From Deltaproteobacteria bacterium (GTDB lineage: Bacteria > Myxococcota_A > UBA796 > SXON01), in NCBI GenBank assembly GCA_947490345.1, contig CANLGL010000002.1:128598-192597 (forward strand): a stretch of 64,000 nucleotides of DNA, read 5' to 3'. Each line of letters starts with the position of its first letter. The first letter of the stretch is position 1. Shown here piece after piece: positions 23,725 to 32,544 of the stretch. The notes below the pieces were generated by a model. It did no database searches, was not told the DNA's origin, and saw only the letters and a list, made by a program, of their open reading frames with translations. Both the position numbers and the translations under genes were made by a program.

Positions 23725-25479
23725 ATGGCGCGTGATCGCGGCGATGCGCAAAAAACAGGCACTACACATGCGCAACACCAGGCGGCGATTCGGGTGCGTG
23801 AGGCGTTCGCGGCACTCCTGAAGGACGCCAAGGCCGAGCGGATGTATCTCGGGACCGACCTGGGGGAAAAGCAGACTGCGCACTCGCGATTCCGCGCGGC
23901 GTTTCTCGTGGGGATTCGCGACGCCTTGCAGGAGATGCCGGTGGTCGTCATCGACGTCACCCCCGACGGATTGCTGCTTGGGGATCATGTGATTGCGGCG
24001 GCGACCGAGCGACGAGGCGACTTTGCCGAAGTGTTGTTCTCGGAGGGTCTCCGGGCGTTGTCGATTGAGGCGGGGGTGTCGGATGACGAGCTCGTCACCA
24101 TGGCCAAGCTGCTGGTGACGCCGTGGCAGAACCAGGGGCCTGATGCAGCCGACCTGGCCACCGCGGCGTGGGATTCGGACTTTTCCCACGTGTACTTCGA
24201 GGTCGTCGACTCCCTTGCGGACCGGGACAACGAAGAGCTCGGGGAGAGCCCCATCGTCCGGGGACTCCAGGGGCTGGTTGCTGAGCTCAACGCCCGGGCG
24301 GACGAGGGGGGTGAAGCCGAGGTCGCGAGGCTTCGTCAGGACGAGCTCGCGGTGCTGTTGCGCGTCAAGGATCATGTCGACTTCGACGACAGTGGGGAAG
24401 AGGCCGAGGAACTGCTGCTGGAGTCGAACCTGAGCCCCGGTCTCTTGGCCGAGCTCAACGCGTGTCGGGCCGACGAGGACATGGCACGAGCTGACGTAGC
24501 TGGGCTTCTGACCGCGCTTTTGGGCGTGGTGGCGACCGCTGAAACGGCTCGTACCGTCGGTGAAGCGCTGTACAGCTACGTGGTCAATGCGGTTCTGGTG
24601 GAGGGAGCCGGCAGCAGTCTCGCCCAGCGCACTGCCGAGCTGCTTGATCCGGATTTGACGCCCCACCTTCCGCACCGGGACACGCTGCGCGACGCCGCAG
24701 CGGTGCTCGCAACGGAACCGACGCGCTCGCGCCTCGGTCGGCTGGCGGCGACCTCGGAGCCCAAAGAAACCAGCGGGCTGCTCTTCACGCTCTTCCTGCT
24801 TCTCCCCGGCGAGGATGAGGCCATCGCGCTTGCAGAGGCACTGCCTGCATGGGCGGTACAGGTTCTCGCGGACACGGTGCTCTTGCGAGCCGCCCCTGAA
24901 CCTCTGGTAGCCATCGATGTGCCGAAGCGCTTCCTGGCCAGGACGGAGCGGGGGGCGCTCGTTCTGGGCCTGGCCATGGCGGCCCGACAGAACGATCCTC
25001 GCCTGATCGAGCCGGTGCTCGTCCACGCCTCGAACGTTGCCGACGATGTTCGCGAGGGGGTGCTCGTCGCCATCCGGCATCAACAAACCCCGAAGATCAG
25101 AGAAGTTGTGCGGGCGTTCCTTGCCGATGCGTCGGAGGCTGTGCGCCTTGAGGCCCTGCGGAATTGTGTGGCGTATCGCGACCTCGAAGTCTTTGCGCTC
25201 ATCGAGGGGCGGCTGGTGGGAACCATGCCTCTGTCGGACGTCGAGCTCCGAGCCATGTGCATCAGCTATGGGCGCATTGGCGGCGCGAACGCGCTTCCGC
25301 TTTTGGTCGAGGTCGCCGACGGCACGCGGCCGGTTCAGCGCGCCGCGCTGCCGCGTCTGGCACTCCACGGGATCAAGGCTCTGGGGACGGAGAGCGCACG
25401 GAGCGCGTTGGGGCGCATCGCCCACGTGGTCCCTGCCCTGGCCGATGAAGTTCGGAATCTACTCGGAGGGGCCCGATGA
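23725..25479 (+). CDS. HEAT-like repeat protein with uncharacterised N-terminal module
   Basis: A soluble 584-residue protein. The N-terminal part contains VVVIDVTPDGLLLGDHVI, LRALSIEAGVSDDELV and AKLLVTP, a module that recurs at the start of the next gene. An acidic helical middle follows, and the C-terminal 200 residues are HEAT/armadillo-like helical pairs (DVREGVLVAIRHQQTPKIRE, AVRLEALRNCVAYRDLEVFA). No catalytic motif is visible. ATG 23725 is used; the open frame extends further up but is antisense to the divergent gene. ATGA overlap with the next gene suggests one complex, probably a scaffold for the degenerate HD protein. Confidence 0.8.
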   Translation: MARDRGDAQKTGTTHAQHQAAIRVREAFAALLKDAKAERMYLGTDLGEKQTAHSRFRAAFLVGIRDALQEMPVVVIDVTPDGLLLGDHVIAAATERRGDFAEVLFSEGLRALSIEAGVSDDELVTMAKLLVTPWQNQGPDAADLATAAWDSDFSHVYFEVVDSLADRDNEELGESPIVRGLQGLVAELNARADEGGEAEVARLRQDELAVLLRVKDHVDFDDSGEEAEELLLESNLSPGLLAELNACRADEDMARADVAGLLTALLGVVATAETARTVGEALYSYVVNAVLVEGAGSSLAQRTAELLDPDLTPHLPHRDTLRDAAAVLATEPTRSRLGRLAATSEPKETSGLLFTLFLLLPGEDEAIALAEALPAWAVQVLADTVLLRAAPEPLVAIDVPKRFLARTERGALVLGLAMAARQNDPRLIEPVLVHASNVADDVREGVLVAIRHQQTPKIREVVRAFLADASEAVRLEALRNCVAYRDLEVFALIEGRLVGTMPLSDVELRAMCISYGRIGGANALPLLVEVADGTRPVQRAALPRLALHGIKALGTESARSALGRIAHVVPALADEVRNLLGGAR

Positions 25480-26834
25480 GCGCGGTCGCCCCGACGGACG
25501 GGCGGCTGCTTGCACGCCACCTTGGGGCCATCTCGCGCGCGATCCGCATTCATCGAGTCGGCAATCGCGCCGTCTCGGGGCTGATTCGCTGGTGCGCGCG
25601 CGACTTGACGGAGCTGTCGCGCGCCGGCGGCGTCGACGCGCGCGTAGAGCTGGATCTCAAAGGCGTGCTCATCGTCAACGGTCAGCCGCAGCGGCTCCGC
25701 CGGGAGGTGCGCACCCAGCTCCTGCCGCTCGCGACCATGCTGCGGGATCTTGGCGTCGGCGGATTCAAGCTCGCCGGGGACGTCTCCGAGCCGGCGCTTT
25801 TGAACCTCTTCTCCCTTTTGCGGGAGCACCACGCCGCCATGGATCGTGTGGGGTTCCAGACTGCGCTTGACGACGCTGGAGCGGAGTGTTTTCGCCTCCT
25901 CGTCCCGCGCGTACTGGTTTCCGGGCTGGGCGGGGGGCCTGGGGCGGCGGTCCGGGTCGCCGCGGCGGAGACGCTGCAGGCCTACATCCGCGCGGTGCTG
26001 GCGGTGGACGAGGCCCGCCAGGAAGGGAACCTCCTGCGGATCCCCCCGGCGCTTTTTCGTGCGGCGCAGGGTCTTGCGGAGCTCGCCGACGGCGACTTGC
26101 GAATGCATCTGGCGCTGACGGCGCTCAAAGAGGACCTCGACTACGGCACTCGTCACCCCGTACACAGCATGATCCTGGCGATGGCGCTGGGCTCTCGGGC
26201 GGGATTGCCTCGTACCCTGCTCGTGGAGCTCGGCATCGCCGCGGTGGTGTGCGCATCCGTGCCCGAAGATGCCGGCGCCGACGAAATCTTGTCGACGGTT
26301 TTGGCCATTCTTCCGACGTCCCGACTGTCGCTCGCTCGGGCGCGGCGCATGTTGGCCGTATTCGAATTCCGCGCTGGTCTCGATCGCACTGGCCCGCCCT
26401 ACATTCTGCTGGATTCGCCGCCGCATCTCTTCGGGCGGATCTGCGCGATCGCCATTCGGTTCGACCAGCTCACGACCACCCGACCTGGGCATCCGGGCGT
26501 GCTGGCCGACGAGGCGCTGGCCCTCATGGCGGAAGCCACGGGCAACCGGCTCGACCCAGAGCTTCTGCGTCTTTTTGCAAGCGTTGTCGGCCGGTATCCG
26601 CTCGGCTCGGCGGTGCTCTTGGACAACGGCGAGGTGGGCGTCGTCATTCACACACCGAGCGAACCGGCGCTCGCCGCCAAACCGCTCGTTCGAATCGTCC
26701 GCGACGAGCGCGGCGCGCTGGTGCGCAACGGCCCGATCATCGACCTCAGCGACCCCGCCTGTCCCCGGTCGGTGCGGGGCTCCGTCGACGCCGAGGCCCT
26801 CGGCATCGACACCCGACGGGCCCTCTTCGGATGA
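25476..26834 (+). CDS. Degenerate HD-GYP-like protein
   Basis: A 452-residue protein. Residues about 50-125 repeat the module of the previous gene (VELDLKGVLIVNGQPQRLRR, LRDLGVGGFKLAGDVSE). The rest follows the HD-GYP layout: HPVHSMILAMALGSRAGLPR and LLVELGIAAVVCASVPED, where active enzymes have LLHDVG, then FGRICAIAIRFDQLTT and the C-terminal LDNGEVGVVIHT segment. The metal-binding HD pair and GYP motif are missing, so c-di-GMP hydrolysis is unlikely; it may be a sensor or adaptor. It overlaps the genes on both sides by 4 bases. Confidence 0.82.
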   Translation: MSAVAPTDGRLLARHLGAISRAIRIHRVGNRAVSGLIRWCARDLTELSRAGGVDARVELDLKGVLIVNGQPQRLRREVRTQLLPLATMLRDLGVGGFKLAGDVSEPALLNLFSLLREHHAAMDRVGFQTALDDAGAECFRLLVPRVLVSGLGGGPGAAVRVAAAETLQAYIRAVLAVDEARQEGNLLRIPPALFRAAQGLAELADGDLRMHLALTALKEDLDYGTRHPVHSMILAMALGSRAGLPRTLLVELGIAAVVCASVPEDAGADEILSTVLAILPTSRLSLARARRMLAVFEFRAGLDRTGPPYILLDSPPHLFGRICAIAIRFDQLTTTRPGHPGVLADEALALMAEATGNRLDPELLRLFASVVGRYPLGSAVLLDNGEVGVVIHTPSEPALAAKPLVRIVRDERGALVRNGPIIDLSDPACPRSVRGSVDAEALGIDTRRALFG

Positions 26835-27556
26835 TCGTGCTGCTCACCGATTTTGGGGTCACCGACATCTACGCAGGAGTCATGAAGGGGGTGATCGCCA
26901 GCGTCGCCCCGGAGGTCCGGGTCATCGACCTTTCCCACGGAGTTCCGCGGCATGCCATCGGCGTCGGCGCGCTGTGGTTGGATGCGGCTTGGCGGTACTT
27001 TCCGGAGGGCACGGTCTTCTGCTGCGTCGTGGACCCGCGGGTGGGCACGGCGCGGCGGGCGATCGCCCTGCGCGCCGAGGGGCGAATCTTCGTAGGGCCC
27101 GACAACGGGCTTTTCGGGCTGCTGCCAGCGGGAGAGTCCCGCGAGATTACGGCCGCTTGGTCCTTGTCGCCGCGTTCACGCACCTTTCACGGTCGCGACG
27201 TGTTCGCGCCGGTCGCGGCCCGATTGGCCGCTGGCGCTCGCTTCGAGGACGTGGGGCCAATCGTGCTGGATTTTGTCGCGATGCCGGTTCCTCACGCCGA
27301 GGGGAACGCGGGCGAGGTCTTATGGGCAGATACCTTCGGTAATCTCGTCACGAGTCTGGCGCCGCGCGCGCACGGGTCGGTGGGCTGCGCGGGACGGCTC
27401 GCCAGGGTGGTGGAGACCTATGGAGACGCGGAGTCGGGCTCGCTCGTGGCGCTGACGGGCAGTTCCGGACGCCTGGAAATATCGTTGGTCGAGGGTGACG
27501 CCGCCGCGCTACTCGGCGCGGGGCCCGGCACCGTCGCGACGTGGACCCCCACGTGA
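26831..27556 (+). CDS. SAM hydrolase / SAM hydroxide adenosyltransferase (DUF62)
   Basis: Members of this trimeric family hydrolyse S-adenosylmethionine to adenosine and methionine; relatives include fluorinase and chlorinase. The start IVLLTDFGVTDIYAGVMKG is diagnostic, with IDLSHGVPRHAI and CCVVDPRVGTARR next and VLWADTFGNLVTSL near residue 165 holding conserved Asp and Asn. Length (241) is a little short of the common 260. ATG 26831 overlaps the preceding stop. Its pairing with larE is interesting: both belong to nucleotide-derived cofactor or SAM metabolism, though a functional link is not shown here. Confidence 0.9.
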   Translation: MIVLLTDFGVTDIYAGVMKGVIASVAPEVRVIDLSHGVPRHAIGVGALWLDAAWRYFPEGTVFCCVVDPRVGTARRAIALRAEGRIFVGPDNGLFGLLPAGESREITAAWSLSPRSRTFHGRDVFAPVAARLAAGARFEDVGPIVLDFVAMPVPHAEGNAGEVLWADTFGNLVTSLAPRAHGSVGCAGRLARVVETYGDAESGSLVALTGSSGRLEISLVEGDAAALLGAGPGTVATWTPT

Positions 27557-28380
27557 GCGAGGAGCTCGCGGCGGACAGCGAGGCGTTGGCTCGGTTGTCG
27601 CGCCGGCTCGGCGAACTCGGCTCGGTGGTCGTTGCTTTTTCGGGTGGGGTTGACTCTTCGCTACTGCTGCACGTCGCGCAACAGGTGCTCGGAGGCCGGG
27701 TCTGTGCGCTGACCGCCGCGAGCGAGTCGCTGACCGACGAGGAGCGGGAGCAGGCTGCCGCAGTGGCGGGGAGCTTTGGGGCGCGACACGTCGTCGTTTC
27801 GTCGCAAGAACTCGACCGGCCGGGGTATCGGGCGAATGCCGGGGACCGCTGCTACCACTGCAAGACCGAGCTGTTCGAGCTGGCGGCCGCGTTTGCCGAG
27901 CGGGAGGGCTACGCCGCCGTGGTTGACGGAACGGTGCTGGATGACCTCGCTGAGCACCGCCCGGGCCTCCGCGCGGCACAGGAACTCGGCGTGCTTCATC
28001 CGCTGGTCGAAGCCGGCTTTGACAAGGGTCGGGTGCGCCGAGTGGCGCGCGCGCGGAACCTCGCGGTCTGGGACAAACCGGCGGCGCCGTGCCTCGGAAG
28101 CCGGGTGGCGGTCGGCACCGCGGTAACCCGTGAGCGCTTGCGCGCGATTGCCGCTGTCGAACGCCAATTGAGGGTCGAGGGCTTCTCCGTGTACCGAGTG
28201 CGCGTGCACGCAATGGATGGTGGCGATCTCGCCCGCATCGAGGTCGGCGTCGAGGAGCTCAGTCGAGCGGCCGAGCCCGCGGTGCGGGGCGCGTTGGTTC
28301 GGGCCGGGCGAGAGGCTGGTTTTCGCATGGTCACCCTGGACCTGGCGGGCTACCGCCGCGGCGGAGGGACACCGGCTTGA
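27553..28380 (+). CDS. larE: ATP-dependent sacrificial sulfur transferase LarE
   Basis: LarE adenylates and sulfurates the pyridinium precursor of the nickel-pincer nucleotide cofactor. The PP-loop SGGVDSS is at residues 30-36. GDRCYHCKTELFELA carries the CxxC feature, and DKPAAPCLGSRVA carries the cysteine that in some LarE proteins is the sacrificial sulfur donor. GTG 27553 overlaps the previous stop by 4 bases (GTGA); GTG 27541 would add four residues. LarB and LarC are absent from the window, so either they lie elsewhere or this LarE has another substrate. Confidence 0.9.
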   Translation: MSEELAADSEALARLSRRLGELGSVVVAFSGGVDSSLLLHVAQQVLGGRVCALTAASESLTDEEREQAAAVAGSFGARHVVVSSQELDRPGYRANAGDRCYHCKTELFELAAAFAEREGYAAVVDGTVLDDLAEHRPGLRAAQELGVLHPLVEAGFDKGRVRRVARARNLAVWDKPAAPCLGSRVAVGTAVTRERLRAIAAVERQLRVEGFSVYRVRVHAMDGGDLARIEVGVEELSRAAEPAVRGALVRAGREAGFRMVTLDLAGYRRGGGTPA

Positions 28381-29264
28381 ACGGCGTGGCTGAGCTGGGA
28401 CCGACGGACGCGCCCGCCCCTTGGGCGTTTCGGTGGCGTGTTCTGGGGGAGCTGACCGCCCTTTGGCTGGTCACGTTGCTGGCGATTCGCTTGGTGACGG
28501 TCGTCCAGACCTTCATCCCGCCCGCAATCGGAGTCGCTGGGCTTCACCTGCGCGACGTGGTCCTCGCCGCGGTCCCCTTCCTCTTTATCTACGTTCCTGT
28601 CTACCTGTGCCAATGGCGGGGGGTCGACAGCTACGCCTACCGGATCGCGATTCCGGCGTTCGACGACCGGGCGGCGTGGTGGGCGGGCGCGCGGTTGTGT
28701 CTGGCCGTGGTGGCGGTGGCGGTGGTCCCGTACCTCGTGGGCTATCACCTCTATCAGAACGCTCTGGCGGCGCTGCTCGAGCTGTCAGGCAGCGTGGCGG
28801 ACGTGGACGATGTTCGGCGGCTCGCTGCTCACCTCGTCAGCTTGAAGTGGCTCGGCGCGGATCCGTGGGCGACGCTCACGCGCACCCTCGACCCCACGCT
28901 CATCGTGCCCCCCGACCCGTTGCTTCTGGTCCTGTACCACCTGTTCTACGTCGCGATTCCCGAGGAGTTCTTCTACCGGGGCTACGTCCAGACCAGATTG
29001 AACGAAGTCTTCCCGCGCCGTTGGTTGATTTTTGGAGCCCATGTCGGTCCTGGTCTCGTGATCGCAAGTCTGTTCTTCGCGTTCGGTCACTCCCTGGTGA
29101 CGCTGCGCTGGTGGCACTTCGCCACCTTCTTTCCTGGGCTGGTCTTTGGCTGGATGCGGGAGCGTTCGGGCGGGCCCCTTGCGGGCGCGCTTTTCCACGC
29201 CTTCTGCAACATCAGCGTCACCTGGCTCAACGCGGCCTACCTTGGCCGCGCGCTCAGCGAGTGA
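28377..29264 (+). CDS. CPBP-family intramembrane metalloprotease, possible myxosortase
   Basis: An integral membrane protease of the CPBP (Rce1/CAAX-like) type, about 295 residues with some seven helices. Catalytic motifs are EEFFYRGYVQ (glutamates and arginine), FAFGHSL (His) and a second His near the end in LFHAFCNISV. CPBP proteins serve as myxosortases that process MYXO-CTERM tails, and one such substrate is encoded at 60015-60893; the assignment is inference. The start is TTG 28377, overlapping larE by 4 bases, or GTG 28386. Its end overlaps the convergent TPR gene by 11 bases. Confidence 0.85.
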   Translation: MNGVAELGPTDAPAPWAFRWRVLGELTALWLVTLLAIRLVTVVQTFIPPAIGVAGLHLRDVVLAAVPFLFIYVPVYLCQWRGVDSYAYRIAIPAFDDRAAWWAGARLCLAVVAVAVVPYLVGYHLYQNALAALLELSGSVADVDDVRRLAAHLVSLKWLGADPWATLTRTLDPTLIVPPDPLLLVLYHLFYVAIPEEFFYRGYVQTRLNEVFPRRWLIFGAHVGPGLVIASLFFAFGHSLVTLRWWHFATFFPGLVFGWMRERSGGPLAGALFHAFCNISVTWLNAAYLGRALSE

Positions 29265-31185
29265 CCGTCTGGAGGCCGCGGCGGCGGGCAGCCACCTCGG
29301 TCGAGCGGTAGTCCGGCGCCAGATCGTGGAGCTCGTCGAGCAGCCGCAGGGCTGCCCTCGTCTTCAGCGTGACGATATACAGCCCAGAGAGATCGAAGAT
29401 CGCTTCCGGGTAGGCAGGGTCGGTGTCGGCGGCGTCGTTGGTGGCCTCGCGCAACATGTCCAACGCCCCCGCCGGGTCGCGCAGCCCCGCCAGGCATCGG
29501 GCTTCGATGACCCGCGCGGCAAGTCCCGTATGGTGACACGCCAGGTCGCGGGCATCCTGGAACTCGCCCGCGGCGGCGAGCTCTCCGGCCCGAGCAAGGT
29601 CGGCGTCGGCGCCCTCGGCGTCACCCCAACCCCCGCCACCGAGTTCGTCGGGCTCGACCTCCGCGAAGGTTCCCTCGTCGGGCGCACCGAAGTCCGGCTC
29701 GGCCGCCGGCGCTGACTCAGCGGCGCGGGCAGCATTCCGGAGCGCGGCGATTCGGCTGAGCACAGCATCGTCGAGGGGATCTTCGGCGAGGGCCTCTCGC
29801 CAGGCCAGCAACGCGCCGGCCAGGTTGCCTTCCCGATGCAGGCGGTCCCCTCGCTCCGTCGCACTTTCGCTGGCCCCTGGCGCCGGGTTCTTCGAAACCG
29901 GGGGCGCGGTCGCTGGGTCGTCGTCGTCGTCGAGCAGATCATCGTCGCTCACCGCGGCCGGAACCTCCACCCGGTCGATGCCGCGAAGCAGCGCCATACG
30001 GTCGAGAATCATCGACGCCTCGGCTCCGGCGCGCGGCACGAGCCGCTCCATCCAGGGCAAGGCATCCGGGACGCGGCCAGCGGCCACCAGCAGCTCGGCG
30101 AGGCTCGCCATCAGCGCAATCGAGTCGGCCTGGCCGCTCATCGCGGCGCGCAGCTCATCCTCCGCGACCGCGAACTTCCCATATCGAACCAGCACCTCGG
30201 CGCGGACCACCGCCCGGAGCGTGCCCTCGTCTGCGGGCTCGACGCAGGTGAGCCCCGTGACCTTTCGCTCGAGGCGGCCGAGGCGATCTTCCGCTCGGGC
30301 CAGCCGGTCTGCCACTTCGGAATCGTGAGGTCCGAGGGCCGCAGCGCGCCGAAGGGCGTCGGCCTCCGCCGCGATGTCGTTTCGGTCAGCGCCGATCCGA
30401 GACAGCTCCAGAAGCACCTTGAGGGCGCGCTCGGCTTGTCCGGCACCTTCGAAGGCGCGCGCGAGGAGGTCCAACGTTCGCGGCTCTTTCGGGGCCTTGA
30501 GGAACGCCGCTTGGAGTGCCTGAAGCGCGCGCTTGAACTCACCCTGCTGGATCCGGCCCGCGGCGGCGTCGAGCAGGAGTCCAACATCCTCCGGGCGGCC
30601 CTTGAGCGCCAGTTCGGCGATGCGCCCCACCTCGTCCATGCGTCCACGGCGACGGAACTCCTCCATCACCTCGGAGTAGGCTCCGGACGCCCCGTCCATG
30701 TCTCCGCCGGCTTCCAGGAGCTCGGCCACCCGCAGCCGTGCGGTCTGGTCTTGTGGGCTCGCGTCCACGAGTCGTCTGGCCGCTTTCGCGGCGAGGAGCG
30801 GTTTCCCGAGCCCCATCCAGGCGCGCAGCGCCGCGTCAAAGCAGGCCTTGGCGTCCGATTGGTAGGACCCCGCAAGGTACGACTCCCCGAGGTCGAGTTG
30901 AATCTGCGGATCGTCGGGACGCAGGGCCGCGAGCTGTTTGAGCACCGACACCGCCGCCCGGTGGGCGTTTTCTTTGAGCAGCCCCTCGGCGACCTCGCGT
31001 AGGTGCCGCTCTGCGTCTTGGTTCTTCCCCTGGCGTACGTAGATCTCGCCGACCTTCTGGCGCACGCGGCGGTCTTTCGGGTCGAGCCGCAAGATCGACA
31101 GGTAGGCCTTCAGCGCACCCTCGGCGCTGCCGCGATTCAGCTGCTCAAGAGCTTCTTGTTCGAGACGTTGGCGTTCGTTGCTCAC
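29254..31185 (-). CDS. Long tetratricopeptide repeat protein
   Basis: A 643-residue soluble protein made largely of TPR units, for example AEGALKAYLSILRLDPKDRR and AAVSVLKQLAALRPDDPQIQ at the N-terminus, QDARDLA and ALRLLDELHDLAPDYR at the C-terminus. The middle has an acidic run (DDDLLDDDDDPATAPP) and a Gly-rich linker. No signal peptide is visible, so it is probably cytoplasmic. It lies seven bases upstream of accC in the same direction but has no known metabolic link. A scaffold role is likely; partner unknown. Confidence 0.85.
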   Translation of the reverse strand: MSNERQRLEQEALEQLNRGSAEGALKAYLSILRLDPKDRRVRQKVGEIYVRQGKNQDAERHLREVAEGLLKENAHRAAVSVLKQLAALRPDDPQIQLDLGESYLAGSYQSDAKACFDAALRAWMGLGKPLLAAKAARRLVDASPQDQTARLRVAELLEAGGDMDGASGAYSEVMEEFRRRGRMDEVGRIAELALKGRPEDVGLLLDAAAGRIQQGEFKRALQALQAAFLKAPKEPRTLDLLARAFEGAGQAERALKVLLELSRIGADRNDIAAEADALRRAAALGPHDSEVADRLARAEDRLGRLERKVTGLTCVEPADEGTLRAVVRAEVLVRYGKFAVAEDELRAAMSGQADSIALMASLAELLVAAGRVPDALPWMERLVPRAGAEASMILDRMALLRGIDRVEVPAAVSDDDLLDDDDDPATAPPVSKNPAPGASESATERGDRLHREGNLAGALLAWREALAEDPLDDAVLSRIAALRNAARAAESAPAAEPDFGAPDEGTFAEVEPDELGGGGWGDAEGADADLARAGELAAAGEFQDARDLACHHTGLAARVIEARCLAGLRDPAGALDMLREATNDAADTDPAYPEAIFDLSGLYIVTLKTRAALRLLDELHDLAPDYRSTEVAARRRGLQTVTR

Positions 31186-31192
31186 GGGTCGC

Positions 31193-32539
31193 TCACCCCG
31201 GTCGGTTCTTCAGCCATTCATCGATGAAGCGGGTGTGGAATCGCACGCCGCTGAACGCCGGGTCGGCCAGAAGCAGCCGTTGGAGGGGAAGCGACGTTCG
31301 GATCCCTTCTATCACAACCTCATCCATCGCTCCCAGGAGCTTGCGAATGGCGCCCTCCCGGTCGGGCGCGTGTGCGATGATCTTCGCGGCCAGGCTGTCG
31401 TAGTAGGGCTGGACCATCGCCCCTTCGTGCACCGAGCTGTCCACCCGGATTCCGGGGCCCCCCGGCGCGTGGTAGCCGGTGATCTTCCCAGGGGAGGGGG
31501 TGAATTTCCAGGGGTCTTCGGCGTTGACCCGGATTTCGATGGCGTGGCCGCGCATCCGCACTTCGCTTTGTGCGAAGGGCATCGGCTCGCCGGCCGCGAG
31601 CCGGATCTGAAGTTGGACGAGGTCGATCCCCGTGACCATCTCGGTGACCGGGTGCTCCACTTGGATGCGCGGGTTCACCTCCAGAAAGTGAAACTCATCC
31701 CCTTCGACGAGAAACTCACACGTTCCGACGGTGACGTACCCGGTGGAGGCGACGAGCCGTGCCGCAGCCGCACGGATCCGGTCCCGAAGGTCCTCGTTCA
31801 AGTTCGGCGCTGGCGCCTCTTCGATGATCTTCTGGTGCCGGCGCTGCATCGAGCAGTCCCGTTCACCGATGTGGACTGCGGCGCCGAACCTGTCACCCGC
31901 GAACTGGACCTCGATATGCCGCGGGGCACGCAGAAAGCGCTCCAGGAACACGGCGCCGGAGCCAAACGCCGCCATCGCCTCGGCGCTGGTGACCGCGAAA
32001 ACCTTGCGCAACGTCTCCTCGTCCTCAACGACGCGCATTCCCTTGCCGCCGCCGCCGGCCGCGGCCTTGAGCATCAGCGGGAAGCCGACCAACCTGGCGA
32101 CCTCGACGCATTCGTCGAGTGACTCGACGGCCCCGTGGCTGCCGGGGAGCAGGGGTAGGCCCGCGGCTCGGGCGGCCGCCTTGGCGGAAAGCTTGTCGCC
32201 GAACTGGCGGAGATGTTCAGGCGAGGGGCCGATGAACGTCATCCCGTGCGCGTTCACCGCCTCCGCGAAAGTGGCGTTTTCCGCAAGGAAACCGTAGCCG
32301 GGGTGGACCGCGTCCGACCGCGTGATGTCCGCCGCGGAGATCACCGCCGGGATGTTGAGGTAGCTTTGGCGGGCGGGCGGTGGGCCGATGCAGACGCTCT
32401 CGTCGGCGAACCGGACGTGGAGCGCGTGCCGATCGGCCTCCGAGTAGACGGCGACCGTGCGAATGTCGAGCTCGCGACAAGCGCGAATGACGCGCATCGC
32501 GATTTCGCCCCGATTGGCGATGAGGACTTTGCGAAACAC
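31193..32539 (-). CDS. accC: Acetyl-CoA carboxylase biotin carboxylase subunit AccC
   Basis: Carboxylates biotin on AccB with ATP and bicarbonate, the first step of malonyl-CoA synthesis. It begins FRKVLIANRGEIAMRVIRAC and has the ATP-grasp glycine loop KAAAGGGGKGMRVV, the CSMQRRHQKIIEEAP-type segment, and FLEVNPRIQVEHPVTEMVTG with the catalytic Glu, Asn and Arg residues. Length 448 is standard. The start codon is GTG 32539, five bases after accB. Confidence 0.97.
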   Translation of the reverse strand: MFRKVLIANRGEIAMRVIRACRELDIRTVAVYSEADRHALHVRFADESVCIGPPPARQSYLNIPAVISAADITRSDAVHPGYGFLAENATFAEAVNAHGMTFIGPSPEHLRQFGDKLSAKAAARAAGLPLLPGSHGAVESLDECVEVARLVGFPLMLKAAAGGGGKGMRVVEDEETLRKVFAVTSAEAMAAFGSGAVFLERFLRAPRHIEVQFAGDRFGAAVHIGERDCSMQRRHQKIIEEAPAPNLNEDLRDRIRAAAARLVASTGYVTVGTCEFLVEGDEFHFLEVNPRIQVEHPVTEMVTGIDLVQLQIRLAAGEPMPFAQSEVRMRGHAIEIRVNAEDPWKFTPSPGKITGYHAPGGPGIRVDSSVHEGAMVQPYYDSLAAKIIAHAPDREGAIRKLLGAMDEVVIEGIRTSLPLQRLLLADPAFSGVRFHTRFIDEWLKNRPG

Positions 32540-32544
32540 CGGGA

